This document shows positions 26,841-34,953 of a DNA stretch of 64,000 nt, piece by piece. A model generated the notes under the pieces. That model did not search any database. It saw nothing but the letters and a program-made list of their open reading frames with translations, and had not been told where the DNA came from. The stretch lies in contig NZ_JBPWQE010000001.1 of the NCBI RefSeq assembly GCF_051811025.1, positions 3,968,001-4,032,000 of the forward strand. The letters run 5' to 3'. The first letter of the stretch is position 1; the number at the start of each line of letters is the position of its first letter. Made by a program: the position numbers and the translations under genes. The stretch is from Tardiphaga sp051811025 (GTDB taxonomy: Bacteria > Pseudomonadota > Alphaproteobacteria > Rhizobiales > Xanthobacteraceae).

Positions 26841-28003
26841 GACCGATCTCCCGAGAAAAGACGAACCACTTTCGAACCGATCTGATTGAGCGGCAGGATA
26901 GCCGAGCAGATGCCCGCATTGGCGGCAGCGCCGGGCATACCCCACACCACGCTCGATGCTTCGTCCTGCGCGATGACGTTGCCGCCGGCCGCAACGATAT
27001 CCTTGCCGCCGCGCATGCCGTCCGAACCCATGCCTGTCAACACAACGGCGAGAATGGCGCCGTGCCAGACGTCGATGGCAGACGTGAACAGCGGATCGAC
27101 AGCAGGCTTGCAGAAGTTCACCGGCGGACCGTCATCGAGCGCGATGGCGATGTTGGCGCCCTGCTTGACGGCGCGCATATGCTTGCCGCCCGGCGCGAGA
27201 TAGATCTGACCGGCCTTGACGAGTTCACCATCGACACCTTCGCGAGCCGGACGCTTGCTGGCCCGGGCGAGATGTTCGGCGAGAATGGTCGTGAAGGTCG
27301 GCGGCATGTGCTGCGTGATCAGAACAGGCACCTTGTCGATCACGGCGCCGATTTCGGCAACCAGCGTCATCAGGGCCTGCGGACCACCCGTGGACGAACC
27401 GATCAGCAGCGCGCGTGGCATCGTGGCGCTGAAGGGACGCTTCACGAGCTGCGCCTGCGCGGCGACGGATGACACGGACTTGAAAGACGGCGCAGCGTCG
27501 CGCGCCGCGGGAGCCGGCACGATCGACGGCGTCGTCGCCGACTTCAGGCGGCGGACCTTCGCGCCAAGATGACGGATCTTCTGCAGCAGGTCATGCTTGA
27601 AGACGTCGGCAGCGGAAATCTCCCGGGTGCTCTCCGGTTTCGGAATGTAATCGGCGGCGCCGAGCGACATCGCCTTGAAGCTGATCTCCGCGTTGCGGCG
27701 GGTCAGCGTCGACGCCATGATGATGATGAGGTTGCGCTTTTTCGCCAGCAGCTGCGGCAACGCCGAAATGCCATCGAGCTCCGGCATTTCGATATCGAGA
27801 ATGGCAACGTCGGGATTGATGCGTTCGATCTGGTTGACAGCATCGAGACCGGTGCGAAGTGAGGCCGCGACCGACATATCCGGCTCGGCTTCGATCCAGC
27901 GCGAAATCAGGCCGCGAATGACGACAGAGTCGTCCACCACCATGACTCGCAGTGGTTCATACCGCGAATCGACGACAGGAGGACTTATCACATCAACACT
28001 CAT
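26837..28003 (-). CDS. cheB: Chemotaxis methylesterase CheB
   Basis: A 388-residue response regulator-methylesterase. The receiver domain (about 18-135) has VVDDS and phosphoacceptor Asp in AILDIEMPELDGI. After a Pro/Ala-rich linker, the catalytic domain shows the Ser (GSSTGGPQAL), His (ITQHMPPTFT) and Asp (GMGSDGMRGG) triad. It removes methyl groups from receptors and can deamidate Gln. The start at 28003 is preferred to 28045 because the receiver begins soon after and a weak GGTGAG precedes it. Confidence 0.95.
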   Translation of the reverse strand: MSVDVISPPVVDSRYEPLRVMVVDDSVVIRGLISRWIEAEPDMSVAASLRTGLDAVNQIERINPDVAILDIEMPELDGISALPQLLAKKRNLIIIMASTLTRRNAEISFKAMSLGAADYIPKPESTREISAADVFKHDLLQKIRHLGAKVRRLKSATTPSIVPAPAARDAAPSFKSVSSVAAQAQLVKRPFSATMPRALLIGSSTGGPQALMTLVAEIGAVIDKVPVLITQHMPPTFTTILAEHLARASKRPAREGVDGELVKAGQIYLAPGGKHMRAVKQGANIAIALDDGPPVNFCKPAVDPLFTSAIDVWHGAILAVVLTGMGSDGMRGGKDIVAAGGNVIAQDEASSVVWGMPGAAANAGICSAILPLNQIGSKVVRLFSGDRS

Positions 28004-28106
28004 GAACTCACCGGACGCAACACAACGCGACAAATGCACTGACAAAACAAATGCACAAACAAAAAGGCAGGCGCCGGAAGTGGAATACGCAATTCCGGCG
28101 TGAAAG

Positions 28107-28472
28107 TTAGATCAGGCCGACTTCCTGAAACTTCGCCGACACGATTTCCTTGTCGAACGGTTTCATGATGTATTCGTTCGCGCCGGCATGCAGAGCGCGC
28201 GCGATATGGGCCACGTCGTTCTCGGTCGTGCAGAACACGACCTTCGGAACGTCGCCGCCAGGCATGCGGCGCAGGTTACGCAGGAATTCGTAACCATCCA
28301 TCACCGGCATGTTCCAATCAAGCAGAACAGCGTCCGGCAAGTTCTGCTTGCAGATTTCGAGCGCTTTCTCGCCGTCTTCAGCTTCGGTGATCTCGAAATC
28401 GAGACCTTCGAGAATCCGACGGGCGACCTTACGGATGACACTGGAGTCATCGACAACCAGACATGTCTTCAT
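28107..28472 (-). CDS. cheY: Chemotaxis response regulator CheY
   Basis: A 121-residue single receiver domain: VVDDSSVIRKVARRIL, phosphoacceptor Asp in VLLDWNMPVMDGYEF, Thr in FCTTEND and Lys in YIMKPFDKE. It would bind the flagellar motor switch or act as a phosphate sink in the CheA pathway. GAGG lies before ATG 28472. It is positioned between cheW and cheB. Confidence 0.92.
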   Translation of the reverse strand: MKTCLVVDDSSVIRKVARRILEGLDFEITEAEDGEKALEICKQNLPDAVLLDWNMPVMDGYEFLRNLRRMPGGDVPKVVFCTTENDVAHIARALHAGANEYIMKPFDKEIVSAKFQEVGLI

Positions 28473-28517
28473 GTGAGCCTCATTTCCACCGCGGACAAAA
28501 TTGTCCAAGTGCTGGTC

Positions 28518-29012
28518 TTAGGCGGCCAGCTTGTCGGGCGAGATTTCAAGAATACGATCGACATCGAGCACAACCATCAACTGGCCATCGAGACGATGGA
28601 CACCATCGGCCATCTTGGCCATCCGGGGATCCAGATTGACCGGATTTACTTCACGGCTCTCATCGGCGAGCTTCAGGACTTCGCCGATCGAGTCGATCAG
28701 CAAGCCGTAAGATTCACCGCGGAGATCAACGCCCACCGCCATCGGCGGCTTGCCGTCTTCGTTCTTCGGCAGGCCGAGACGCGAGCGCATGTCGATCGCG
28801 GTCACAATTCGACCGCGCAGATTGAGCACACCGGCGACATCGCTGGAGGACAGCGGCACGCGGGTCAGGCGCTCCGGCATGAACACGTCCTGGACGCGCG
28901 AGATCGGCATGCCGAACAGCTGTCCACCGATCATGGTGGTCACGTATTCGGTGATTGCACCGTCGGCGATCGGAGCCTTGGTCGTCGTGGTGGCAGTAGT
29001 GGTGGTGGTCAT
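28518..29012 (-). CDS. cheW: Chemotaxis coupling protein CheW
   Basis: A 164-residue adaptor linking receptors to CheA, with one CheW domain (residues 20-160) including FGMPISRVQDVFMPERLTRVP, GVLNLRGRIVTAIDMRSRLG and GLLIDSIGEVLKL. The first 15 residues are Thr-rich. ATG 29012 has a GAGGGAA site; a GTG five codons earlier is also in frame but overlaps the cheA end. Confidence 0.94.
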   Translation of the reverse strand: MTTTTTATTTTKAPIADGAITEYVTTMIGGQLFGMPISRVQDVFMPERLTRVPLSSSDVAGVLNLRGRIVTAIDMRSRLGLPKNEDGKPPMAVGVDLRGESYGLLIDSIGEVLKLADESREVNPVNLDPRMAKMADGVHRLDGQLMVVLDVDRILEISPDKLAA

Positions 29013-29023
29013 TGCGATTTCCC

Positions 29024-31753
29024 TCACGCAGCCTGACGAACTTCAGTGGTCTGTTCTTTGAGCGCCGCGATCAGGCCGGGGCGATCGAACTTGGCGACGT
29101 AGTCATGGAAGCCTGCGAGGCGACCGCGCTCGATGGCAGCCGGAGAGATCATCGCCGAGAGAGCGATGATCGGTGTGTGGCTGAGTTTCTGATCGGCACG
29201 GATGGTCTCGGCGAATTCGAAGCCGTTCATGTCCGGCATTTCGATGTCGGTAAGGATCACGTCGACCTCCTGCCCCGAGCGCAGGAATGACAAGCCTTCC
29301 TGGGCGTTGGTGGCGACGCGTACCTTGTAGCCGGCAGCCTTGAGCACGGGCGAAAGCATGTTGCGGAAGAACGCGGAGTCGTCGACCAGCAGCACCGATT
29401 GGGCGGTTGCCGAGACGCGCATTTCCTTGCGGCTGAACCAATCGGCGAAAGCCATCGGCAGGAAGTGACCGACGTCGATCACTTCGGTCGCGAGACCCTT
29501 GATGACAGCGGAGCCGAGGATACCTTCGCGACCGCTGGCCACTTCGATATGCAGGCGCTCTTCGACGATATCGACGATTTCGTCGACGACGAGACCCATC
29601 GAGCGACCGTCGTCCGCGAAAACGAGGATCGGCTGGGTGCCCGACGTACGGACGGTCACGCCTTCCATCTGCACCAGCGGCATCAGCTGATCGCGGTACT
29701 GGACCATGTAGCGGCCGTTCGACAATTCGACCTTGTCGACGCCGACTTCTTCAAGACGCGTGACGAGACCGAGCGGCACCGCCTTGGGCTGTGCGGAGCC
29801 GGCGCGGAACACCAGCAGCGACGTCAGCTGTTCGGCATTCATCGCGCGCATTGCGGCGTTCTCGTCGGCGATCTCGTGAGCGTTGGATGCCAGAGCACCA
29901 AGCTCCTGCGCGATGCCGTTCGGATCGACGATCATGATCACCGCACCATCGCCCAGGATGGTGTTGCCGGAGAACATCCCGATGTGACGGAGCTTGGTGG
30001 ACATCGGCTTGACGACGATTTCTTCGGTGTGGAAGACGCCATCGACGACGATGCCGAAGGTCTGGTTGCCCACCTGGGTCACGACGATGAAGCCATTCTC
30101 CGGATCGGCCGACGAGCCATCATCGATCTGCAGCAGTTTCTTCAGATGCATCAGCGGCAGCAGCTTGTTACGCAGGCGGAGCACCGGGGTGTCCTTGATG
30201 CGCTCGATGCGATGTTCGGAGTTGGCGCGCGCACGCACCAGTTCGACGACCGCGAGCTGCGGGATCGCGAAGCGATCACCACCGGCTTCGACAATCAGCG
30301 CCGACACGATGGCCAGCGTGAGCGGGATCTTGATGGTGACACTGGAGCCCTCACCGGCCACCGACTTGATGTCGATGGTGCCGCCGATCTGATCGATGTT
30401 GGTGCGCACCACGTCCATGCCGACGCCGCGGCCGGAGACGCTGGTAACGGCGGCCGCAGTCGAGAAGCCCGGTGCGAAGATGAACTTGTGGATCTGCGCT
30501 TCCGACATCTTCTCGATATCGGCTTCGGTGGCGAGACCGTTCGAGATCGCCTTGGCCTTGATGCGCTCGGTGTTGAGACCGCGGCCGTTGTCGGCGATAC
30601 AGATCAGAATGTGGCCGCCTTCGTGATAGGCGGACAGACGGATGGTGCCCTGCTCCGGCTTGCCTTCCTGAGCGCGCTCAGCCGGCGTTTCAAGGCCGTG
30701 ATCCGCCGAGTTGCGCACCATGTGGGTGAGCGGATCCTTGATGAGGTCCAGCACCTGGCGGTCGAGTTCGGTATCGGCGCCGTGCATCTCGAGTTCGATC
30801 TGCTTGCCGAGTTCGCCGGCCAGATCGCGCACGATACGCGGCAGCTTCTGCCAGGCATTGCCGATCGGCTGCATGCGGGTCTTCATGACGCCGTCCTGCA
30901 GTTCGGCCGTCACCGTGGACAGGCGCTGCAGCGGCACCTTGAATTCGGTGTCTTCATGACGACGGCTGATTTCCAGCAGCTGGTTGCGGGTCAGCACCAG
31001 CTCGGAGACCATGGTCATCAGATGTTCGAGCGTGTCGACGTTCACTCGGATCGACTGGTTAGCGACCTTGTCGGCTTCCGGCTGGTCGACTTCGACAGCG
31101 GTCTTTTTGGCAGCGGGCTTCGGCGCCGCGGCCTTGGGAGCAGCAGGCTTCTCGGCAACCGGAGCCGGCGGGGCAACGGGCGCTGCTGGCGCAGGCGCGG
31201 CAACCGCGGGCGGCGCAACTTCGATGGCGGTTTCCTGGAAGGCGCGCTCTAGCTCTTCGAGCGAGACTTCGCCGGGACGCAATTCGCGCTCGAGGGTCGG
31301 AACGACCAGCGGGGCCGGCTCCGCAGCGACAGGCGCTTCCGGCGCGATCGGGGGAGCAGATTCCGTCATCGATTCCATGCCTTTTTCGACCATGTGGTGC
31401 AATTCACCGATCAGATCTTCGTCGACGCCTTCCGGCTCCACTTCCGTGGCTTCGAGCTGACTGAGAATTTCCTTGATGCGATCGATCGTGGTCAGGATCA
31501 GCGTAACCGCTTCCCCGGTGACCGGCATTCCGTCGCGGAATTTGCCCATGAGTGTCTCGGCGGCGTGGGCCAGGGCTTCGAGACGGGGCAGTCCGAGAAA
31601 TCCGCACGTGCCCTTGATGGTGTGAACCAGGCGAAAAATATTATCGAGAATTTTCGCGTTATTCGGATCCTGCTCGAAGCGGACCAGCTGATTGTCAACC
31701 GTATCCAGGCTCTCGTTGGTTTCCGTCAAAAACTCGCGGAGAAGATCATCCAT
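29024..31753 (-). CDS. cheA: Chemotaxis histidine kinase CheA with C-terminal receiver domain
   Basis: A 909-residue hybrid kinase. The N-terminal HPt domain has His44 in LVHTIKGTCGFLG. A long Pro/Ala-rich linker (about 130-235) replaces a clear P2 domain. Then come the dimerisation helices, the HATPase domain (HMVRNSADHG, CIADNGRGLN, SGRGVGMDVV) and two successive CheW-like regions (about 500-640 and 655-780). A full receiver ends the protein (VLLVDDSAFFRNML, Asp in VILTDIEMPDMNGFEF). The C-terminal receiver and doubled CheW module are not in enteric CheA and suggest an internal phosphate sink or extra array contacts. It heads the cheA-W-Y-B-R operon. Confidence 0.95.
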   Translation of the reverse strand: MDDLLREFLTETNESLDTVDNQLVRFEQDPNNAKILDNIFRLVHTIKGTCGFLGLPRLEALAHAAETLMGKFRDGMPVTGEAVTLILTTIDRIKEILSQLEATEVEPEGVDEDLIGELHHMVEKGMESMTESAPPIAPEAPVAAEPAPLVVPTLERELRPGEVSLEELERAFQETAIEVAPPAVAAPAPAAPVAPPAPVAEKPAAPKAAAPKPAAKKTAVEVDQPEADKVANQSIRVNVDTLEHLMTMVSELVLTRNQLLEISRRHEDTEFKVPLQRLSTVTAELQDGVMKTRMQPIGNAWQKLPRIVRDLAGELGKQIELEMHGADTELDRQVLDLIKDPLTHMVRNSADHGLETPAERAQEGKPEQGTIRLSAYHEGGHILICIADNGRGLNTERIKAKAISNGLATEADIEKMSEAQIHKFIFAPGFSTAAAVTSVSGRGVGMDVVRTNIDQIGGTIDIKSVAGEGSSVTIKIPLTLAIVSALIVEAGGDRFAIPQLAVVELVRARANSEHRIERIKDTPVLRLRNKLLPLMHLKKLLQIDDGSSADPENGFIVVTQVGNQTFGIVVDGVFHTEEIVVKPMSTKLRHIGMFSGNTILGDGAVIMIVDPNGIAQELGALASNAHEIADENAAMRAMNAEQLTSLLVFRAGSAQPKAVPLGLVTRLEEVGVDKVELSNGRYMVQYRDQLMPLVQMEGVTVRTSGTQPILVFADDGRSMGLVVDEIVDIVEERLHIEVASGREGILGSAVIKGLATEVIDVGHFLPMAFADWFSRKEMRVSATAQSVLLVDDSAFFRNMLSPVLKAAGYKVRVATNAQEGLSFLRSGQEVDVILTDIEMPDMNGFEFAETIRADQKLSHTPIIALSAMISPAAIERGRLAGFHDYVAKFDRPGLIAALKEQTTEVRQAA

Positions 31754-31893
31754 GAAAATAGGCCTTCACACTCCAGGCTCGCGACTTTCGCTACGCCTTT
31801 CGAAGTCTGGCTACTTTCCCCGCAAAGCGTTTAATATTAGTTGAGCATTCCCAAAAACAATGAATGCGACATTTAGCTATATGCTCGCACGCG

Positions 31894-31921
31894 TACGAGC
31901 CCGCCAAACGGCGGACTCGTA
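31894..31921 (-). terminator. GC-rich hairpin downstream of chpT
   Basis: TACGAG(C)CCGCC and GGCGG(A)CTCGTA form a stem with an AAAC loop between the chpT stop and the cheA start. There is no clear U-tract on the minus strand, so termination is likely to be weak or factor-assisted. Confidence 0.4.
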
Positions 31922-31953
31922 AAGAGTTCATTAAGAGTTGAATGAGTTTGCGA

Positions 31954-32601
31954 TCAGATCGCGGTGACGACGATGGCGTCGCCTTCGGGCACCAAGGTCA
32001 CCTTGAGGCCGCAAGCCTGCGCCAGGAGCCGCGTGTAGTAAGGCTGCACGGCATGGGCATCGATGCTGCCAACTTGTTCCGAGGCCAGCATATCGACGAT
32101 GGCCTGCGGCAGGCGCGCGTTGAGGCCTGCAGCGGTGATCTTGAAACCCTGCGGCTCACCTTCGCCGATGCCATCGATCTTGAGCACGCCGCCGCGCGGA
32201 ATCGTCTGCTGTGCGATTACCAGCATGTTGAGCAACAGCTTGACCTTGTTCTTCGGCAGGAGAAGCCGCGGCAGATTCCATTCGATCTTGGTCTTGGCGT
32301 CTTCCAGATGACCGCGCGACATGGTCTGCGCATCGCCGAGATCGATCTGCGCGCCAGCGGAACCGGCGGCGCCGAAGGCGAGCCGGCAGAACTGCAGGCG
32401 GGCCGATGCGGTCTTGGCGCTCTTCCGGATCAGATCGAGCGCGAATTCCCTGTCGTCCGGCTTGGGATTGTCGTCGAGCACTTCGAGCCCGTTGACGATG
32501 GCGCCCACGGGGCTGATCAGGTCGTGGCAGACCCGCGAACAGAGCAATGCTGCGAGTTCGAGGGCATCGGGAGCTGGACCGGGAGTGGGAGTGTCAGACA
32601 T
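31954..32601 (-). CDS. chpT: Histidine phosphotransferase ChpT
   Basis: A 215-residue dimeric phosphotransfer protein that passes phosphate from the CckA kinase to CtrA and CpdR in the alphaproteobacterial cell-cycle relay. The helical hairpin contains phospho-His26 in SRVCHDLISPVGAIVNGLE, and the C-terminal degenerate ATPase-like domain (LLPKNKVKLLLNMLVIAQQTIPRGG) lacks nucleotide-binding boxes, as expected for ChpT. ATG 32601 has AGGAGCG upstream. Its position between the che operon and cysQ puts it about 8 kb from ctrA. Confidence 0.92.
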   Translation of the reverse strand: MSDTPTPGPAPDALELAALLCSRVCHDLISPVGAIVNGLEVLDDNPKPDDREFALDLIRKSAKTASARLQFCRLAFGAAGSAGAQIDLGDAQTMSRGHLEDAKTKIEWNLPRLLLPKNKVKLLLNMLVIAQQTIPRGGVLKIDGIGEGEPQGFKITAAGLNARLPQAIVDMLASEQVGSIDAHAVQPYYTRLLAQACGLKVTLVPEGDAIVVTAI

Positions 32602-32782
32602 GAAATGCGCTCCTGGGGCCACACAGAATGAACGGCGAATCAAGCATTTGCTTTACGGTTAGATACACCGCAGATGGTGGCGCGACCACAACAAGGCTGG
32701 CACAGTCCACCGGTGCAACGCCTTGCTGCTGAACTGGCGTAGAAATGAACGGGGATGACATGCAGAGGATGAAGGCCCGTCG

Positions 32783-33619
32783 ATGACCAATGATTCGCGA
32801 CCAGTCATGGACGTTGCGCGCGCCGCCACCTTGATGGAGCCGCTGACCGAACTGGCTGCCCAGGCTGGCGCTGCCATCCTCAAGGTGAACCGCAACGTCA
32901 TGGCGGTCGACGGCAAGGCCGACGGTTCGCCCGTGACCGAAGCTGATCTTGCGGCCGACCATGTGATCGGCGAAGGACTGGCGCGGCTGTTTCCGGGCAT
33001 CCCTTCGCTGTCCGAAGAGCGCCTCCATCTCGCCACGCCCCCCTATGCCGGCACCCTGTTCCTGATCGACCCGCTCGACGGCACCAAGGAATTCGTCGCC
33101 GGCCGTCAGGAATTCACCGTCAATATCGCCCTGATCGTCGATGGCGCACCATTGCTCGGCATCGTCGGCGCCCCCGCCCTCGGGCTGATCTGGCGCGGGC
33201 TGGTCGGCCGCGGCGCCGAACGTGTCGAACTCGCGACAGACCTGTCCATCCGCAAGGTGACACCGATCCGGACCCGCGCTGCGCCTGCTCCGGGCGCGGT
33301 ATGGACCGCTGCAGTCAGCCGTTCCCATGGCGACCAGCGAACCGAGGCTTTCATCGCCAGCCGCCCCGGGGCTGTCAGACAGGAGTTCGGCTCGGCGCTG
33401 AAATTCTGCCGCGTGGCGGAGGGCCAGGCCGACATCTATCCACGGCTGGCGCCGACCTGTGAGTGGGATGTGGCCGCTGGCCATGCCGTGGTAGTCGCTG
33501 CAGGCGGCAAGGTGACGGACACCTTTGGCAAGGCGGTTCGCTTCGGCGGCGACCGGGAAGACTTCATCGTGCCGGAATTCATCGCCTGGGGTGACCCCAC
33601 CGCGAGCACGCGCGGCTGA
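32783..33619 (+). CDS. cysQ: 3'(2'),5'-bisphosphate nucleotidase CysQ
   Basis: A 278-residue Mg-dependent, Li-sensitive phosphatase of the inositol monophosphatase family. It hydrolyses the 3'-phosphate of PAP (and PAPS) produced by sulfate assimilation or sulfation. Signatures are SPVTEADLAAD, the metal-binding LIDPLDGTKEFV, and the second motif CEWDVAAGHAVV. Met at residue 9 is an alternative start. The gene is divergent from chpT. Confidence 0.93.
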   Translation: MTNDSRPVMDVARAATLMEPLTELAAQAGAAILKVNRNVMAVDGKADGSPVTEADLAADHVIGEGLARLFPGIPSLSEERLHLATPPYAGTLFLIDPLDGTKEFVAGRQEFTVNIALIVDGAPLLGIVGAPALGLIWRGLVGRGAERVELATDLSIRKVTPIRTRAAPAPGAVWTAAVSRSHGDQRTEAFIASRPGAVRQEFGSALKFCRVAEGQADIYPRLAPTCEWDVAAGHAVVVAAGGKVTDTFGKAVRFGGDREDFIVPEFIAWGDPTASTRG

Positions 33620-33626
33620 ACCCGCA

Positions 33627-34121
33627 TTATTTCGCCAGGATATCCTGCACGCCCGGCCAGCGCTTGCGCGCGCCGGGCAGATATTTGGCTGGTGCCGCAC
33701 CAAAGGCGTCGCGGGTTTCCTCCCGGCCAAACAGATAGAGGCGTTCGCCCGTAATGAGCCACAAACGCGGATTGCCGGCGAAGGCGACCCCGCGGGCGAC
33801 ATCGACAGGATCATAGCCACCGAATTGCGGACCGTAGATGTCCGGATGCGCGGCGAAAGAGGCGCGGTTGCCCTCATTGCGGAAGCGCCAGACGGTCCCC
33901 TCTTCCGACATTTCGAAGTCCGGCTGGCCCAGCGTCGGGCGCCCTTCGGTGAAATAGGCCACCGGATCGAAACCGCTGATTGCGAGGCCCGTATATCGGT
34001 CAGTGACCACGCGTTCACTGGTCGCAGCCTGCGCGCCCGCCGGGACCAGAGCGGCCGCCAGCAGCAGAATCAAGGCAATTCCACGGCTCCAGCCTGACAA
34101 TTCCCGCCGTTGTGCCGTCAT
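33627..34121 (-). CDS. Exported YHS domain protein
   Basis: A 164-residue periplasmic protein with a signal peptide (cleavage near AQA-A, residue 32). A YHS-type domain follows (AISGFDPVAYFTEGRPTLGQPDFEMSEEGTVWRFRNEGNRASFAAHPDIYGPQFGGYDPV). YHS domains are short metal- or cofactor-associated modules, and the stand-alone exported ones have no assigned role. It is convergent with cysQ, 7 bp apart. Confidence 0.85.
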   Translation of the reverse strand: MTAQRRELSGWSRGIALILLLAAALVPAGAQAATSERVVTDRYTGLAISGFDPVAYFTEGRPTLGQPDFEMSEEGTVWRFRNEGNRASFAAHPDIYGPQFGGYDPVDVARGVAFAGNPRLWLITGERLYLFGREETRDAFGAAPAKYLPGARKRWPGVQDILAK

Positions 34122-34234
34122 AGTTGATACCGATAGTATAGGGAGTCGGGGACAATGACTGCAGAGTTAAACCGTGCTTCTCAGCATCCGGTTAAAGCCG
34201 CGGTCGCAAATTTGAAATACCAGGGGTTCTTTTC

Positions 34235-34819
34235 ATGACCTTCGCATCACGCCTGGCAGCGGTCGCGCTAGCCACGTTCACGCTCGCCTTCTCGCCGGCC
34301 TCTGCGCAGCAACCATCGCGCGGCCAGGCCGCACCGGACACCTACCGGTCCGAAGAACTCATGACCGCCGGCCATCGCTTCTTCGGCAATGTCTCGCGCG
34401 GCCTCGCCTCGGTGATCGAGAAGGCCGTCAGCCAGTGGGGCCTGCCGAACGGCTATATTCTGGGCGAAGAAGGCAGCGGCGCAATCGTGGCAGGCCTGCG
34501 TTACGGCGAAGGCACGCTCTATACGAAGAATGCCGGCGATCTGCGCGTCTACTGGCAGGGCCCTTCGGTCGGCTTCGACTGGGGCGGCGACGGCGCCCGC
34601 ACCATGACGCTGGTCTATAACCTGCCCGCCACCCAGGCGATCTATCAGCGCTTCGCCGGTATCGACGGCTCCGCCTACATCATCGGCGGCTTCGGCATGA
34701 CGGCACTGACTGCCAACAACGTCGTGCTGGTGCCGATCCGTTCGGGTCTCGGCCTGCGGCTCGGCGCCAATATCGGCTATCTCAAATATACCCCCAGCGC
34801 GACCTGGAACCCATTCTAA
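34235..34819 (+). CDS. eipA: Envelope integrity protein EipA (DUF1134)
   Basis: A 194-residue periplasmic protein: signal peptide with cleavage near ASA-QQ (residue 24), then a complete DUF1134 domain (SEELMTAGHRFFGNVSRGLASVIEKAVSQWGLPNGYILGEEGSGAIVAGLRYGEGTLYTK through LRLGANIGYLKYTP). In Brucella, EipA supports envelope stress resistance, and its gene is reported to be a CtrA target. Here the upstream region has a GANTC site (34143-34147) and scattered TTAA sequences but no clean CtrA box. Confidence 0.9.
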   Translation: MTFASRLAAVALATFTLAFSPASAQQPSRGQAAPDTYRSEELMTAGHRFFGNVSRGLASVIEKAVSQWGLPNGYILGEEGSGAIVAGLRYGEGTLYTKNAGDLRVYWQGPSVGFDWGGDGARTMTLVYNLPATQAIYQRFAGIDGSAYIIGGFGMTALTANNVVLVPIRSGLGLRLGANIGYLKYTPSATWNPF

Positions 34820-34872
34820 GCCCTCGATCGCGCAGTCCTGCGATCAAGCGCTTCTGAACGGCTGAATAAAGG

Positions 34873-34888
34873 TTAACGAGGCGTTACG
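34873..34888 (+). promoter_or_regulatory. CtrA-like box upstream of the coiled-coil protein gene
   Basis: TTAACGAGGCGTTACG reads as TTAA-N7-TTACG, a near match to TTAA-N7-TTAAC, 65 bp before the gene start at 34954. Regulatory role inferred. Confidence 0.4.
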
Positions 34889-34953
34889 CTGTCTTTGCCG
34901 GCGGTGCCATGGCATGGTAACCGCTGCATTTTGAGAGCGTGGGAGCATTCGTC

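Noticed and set aside
29399..31252. 617-codon open frame on the plus strand
   Set aside because: Antisense to cheA, with low-complexity composition and no domain.
32594..34018. 474-codon open frame on the minus strand
   Set aside because: Covers cysQ and the YHS gene from the wrong strand or frame. cysQ has clear catalytic motifs.
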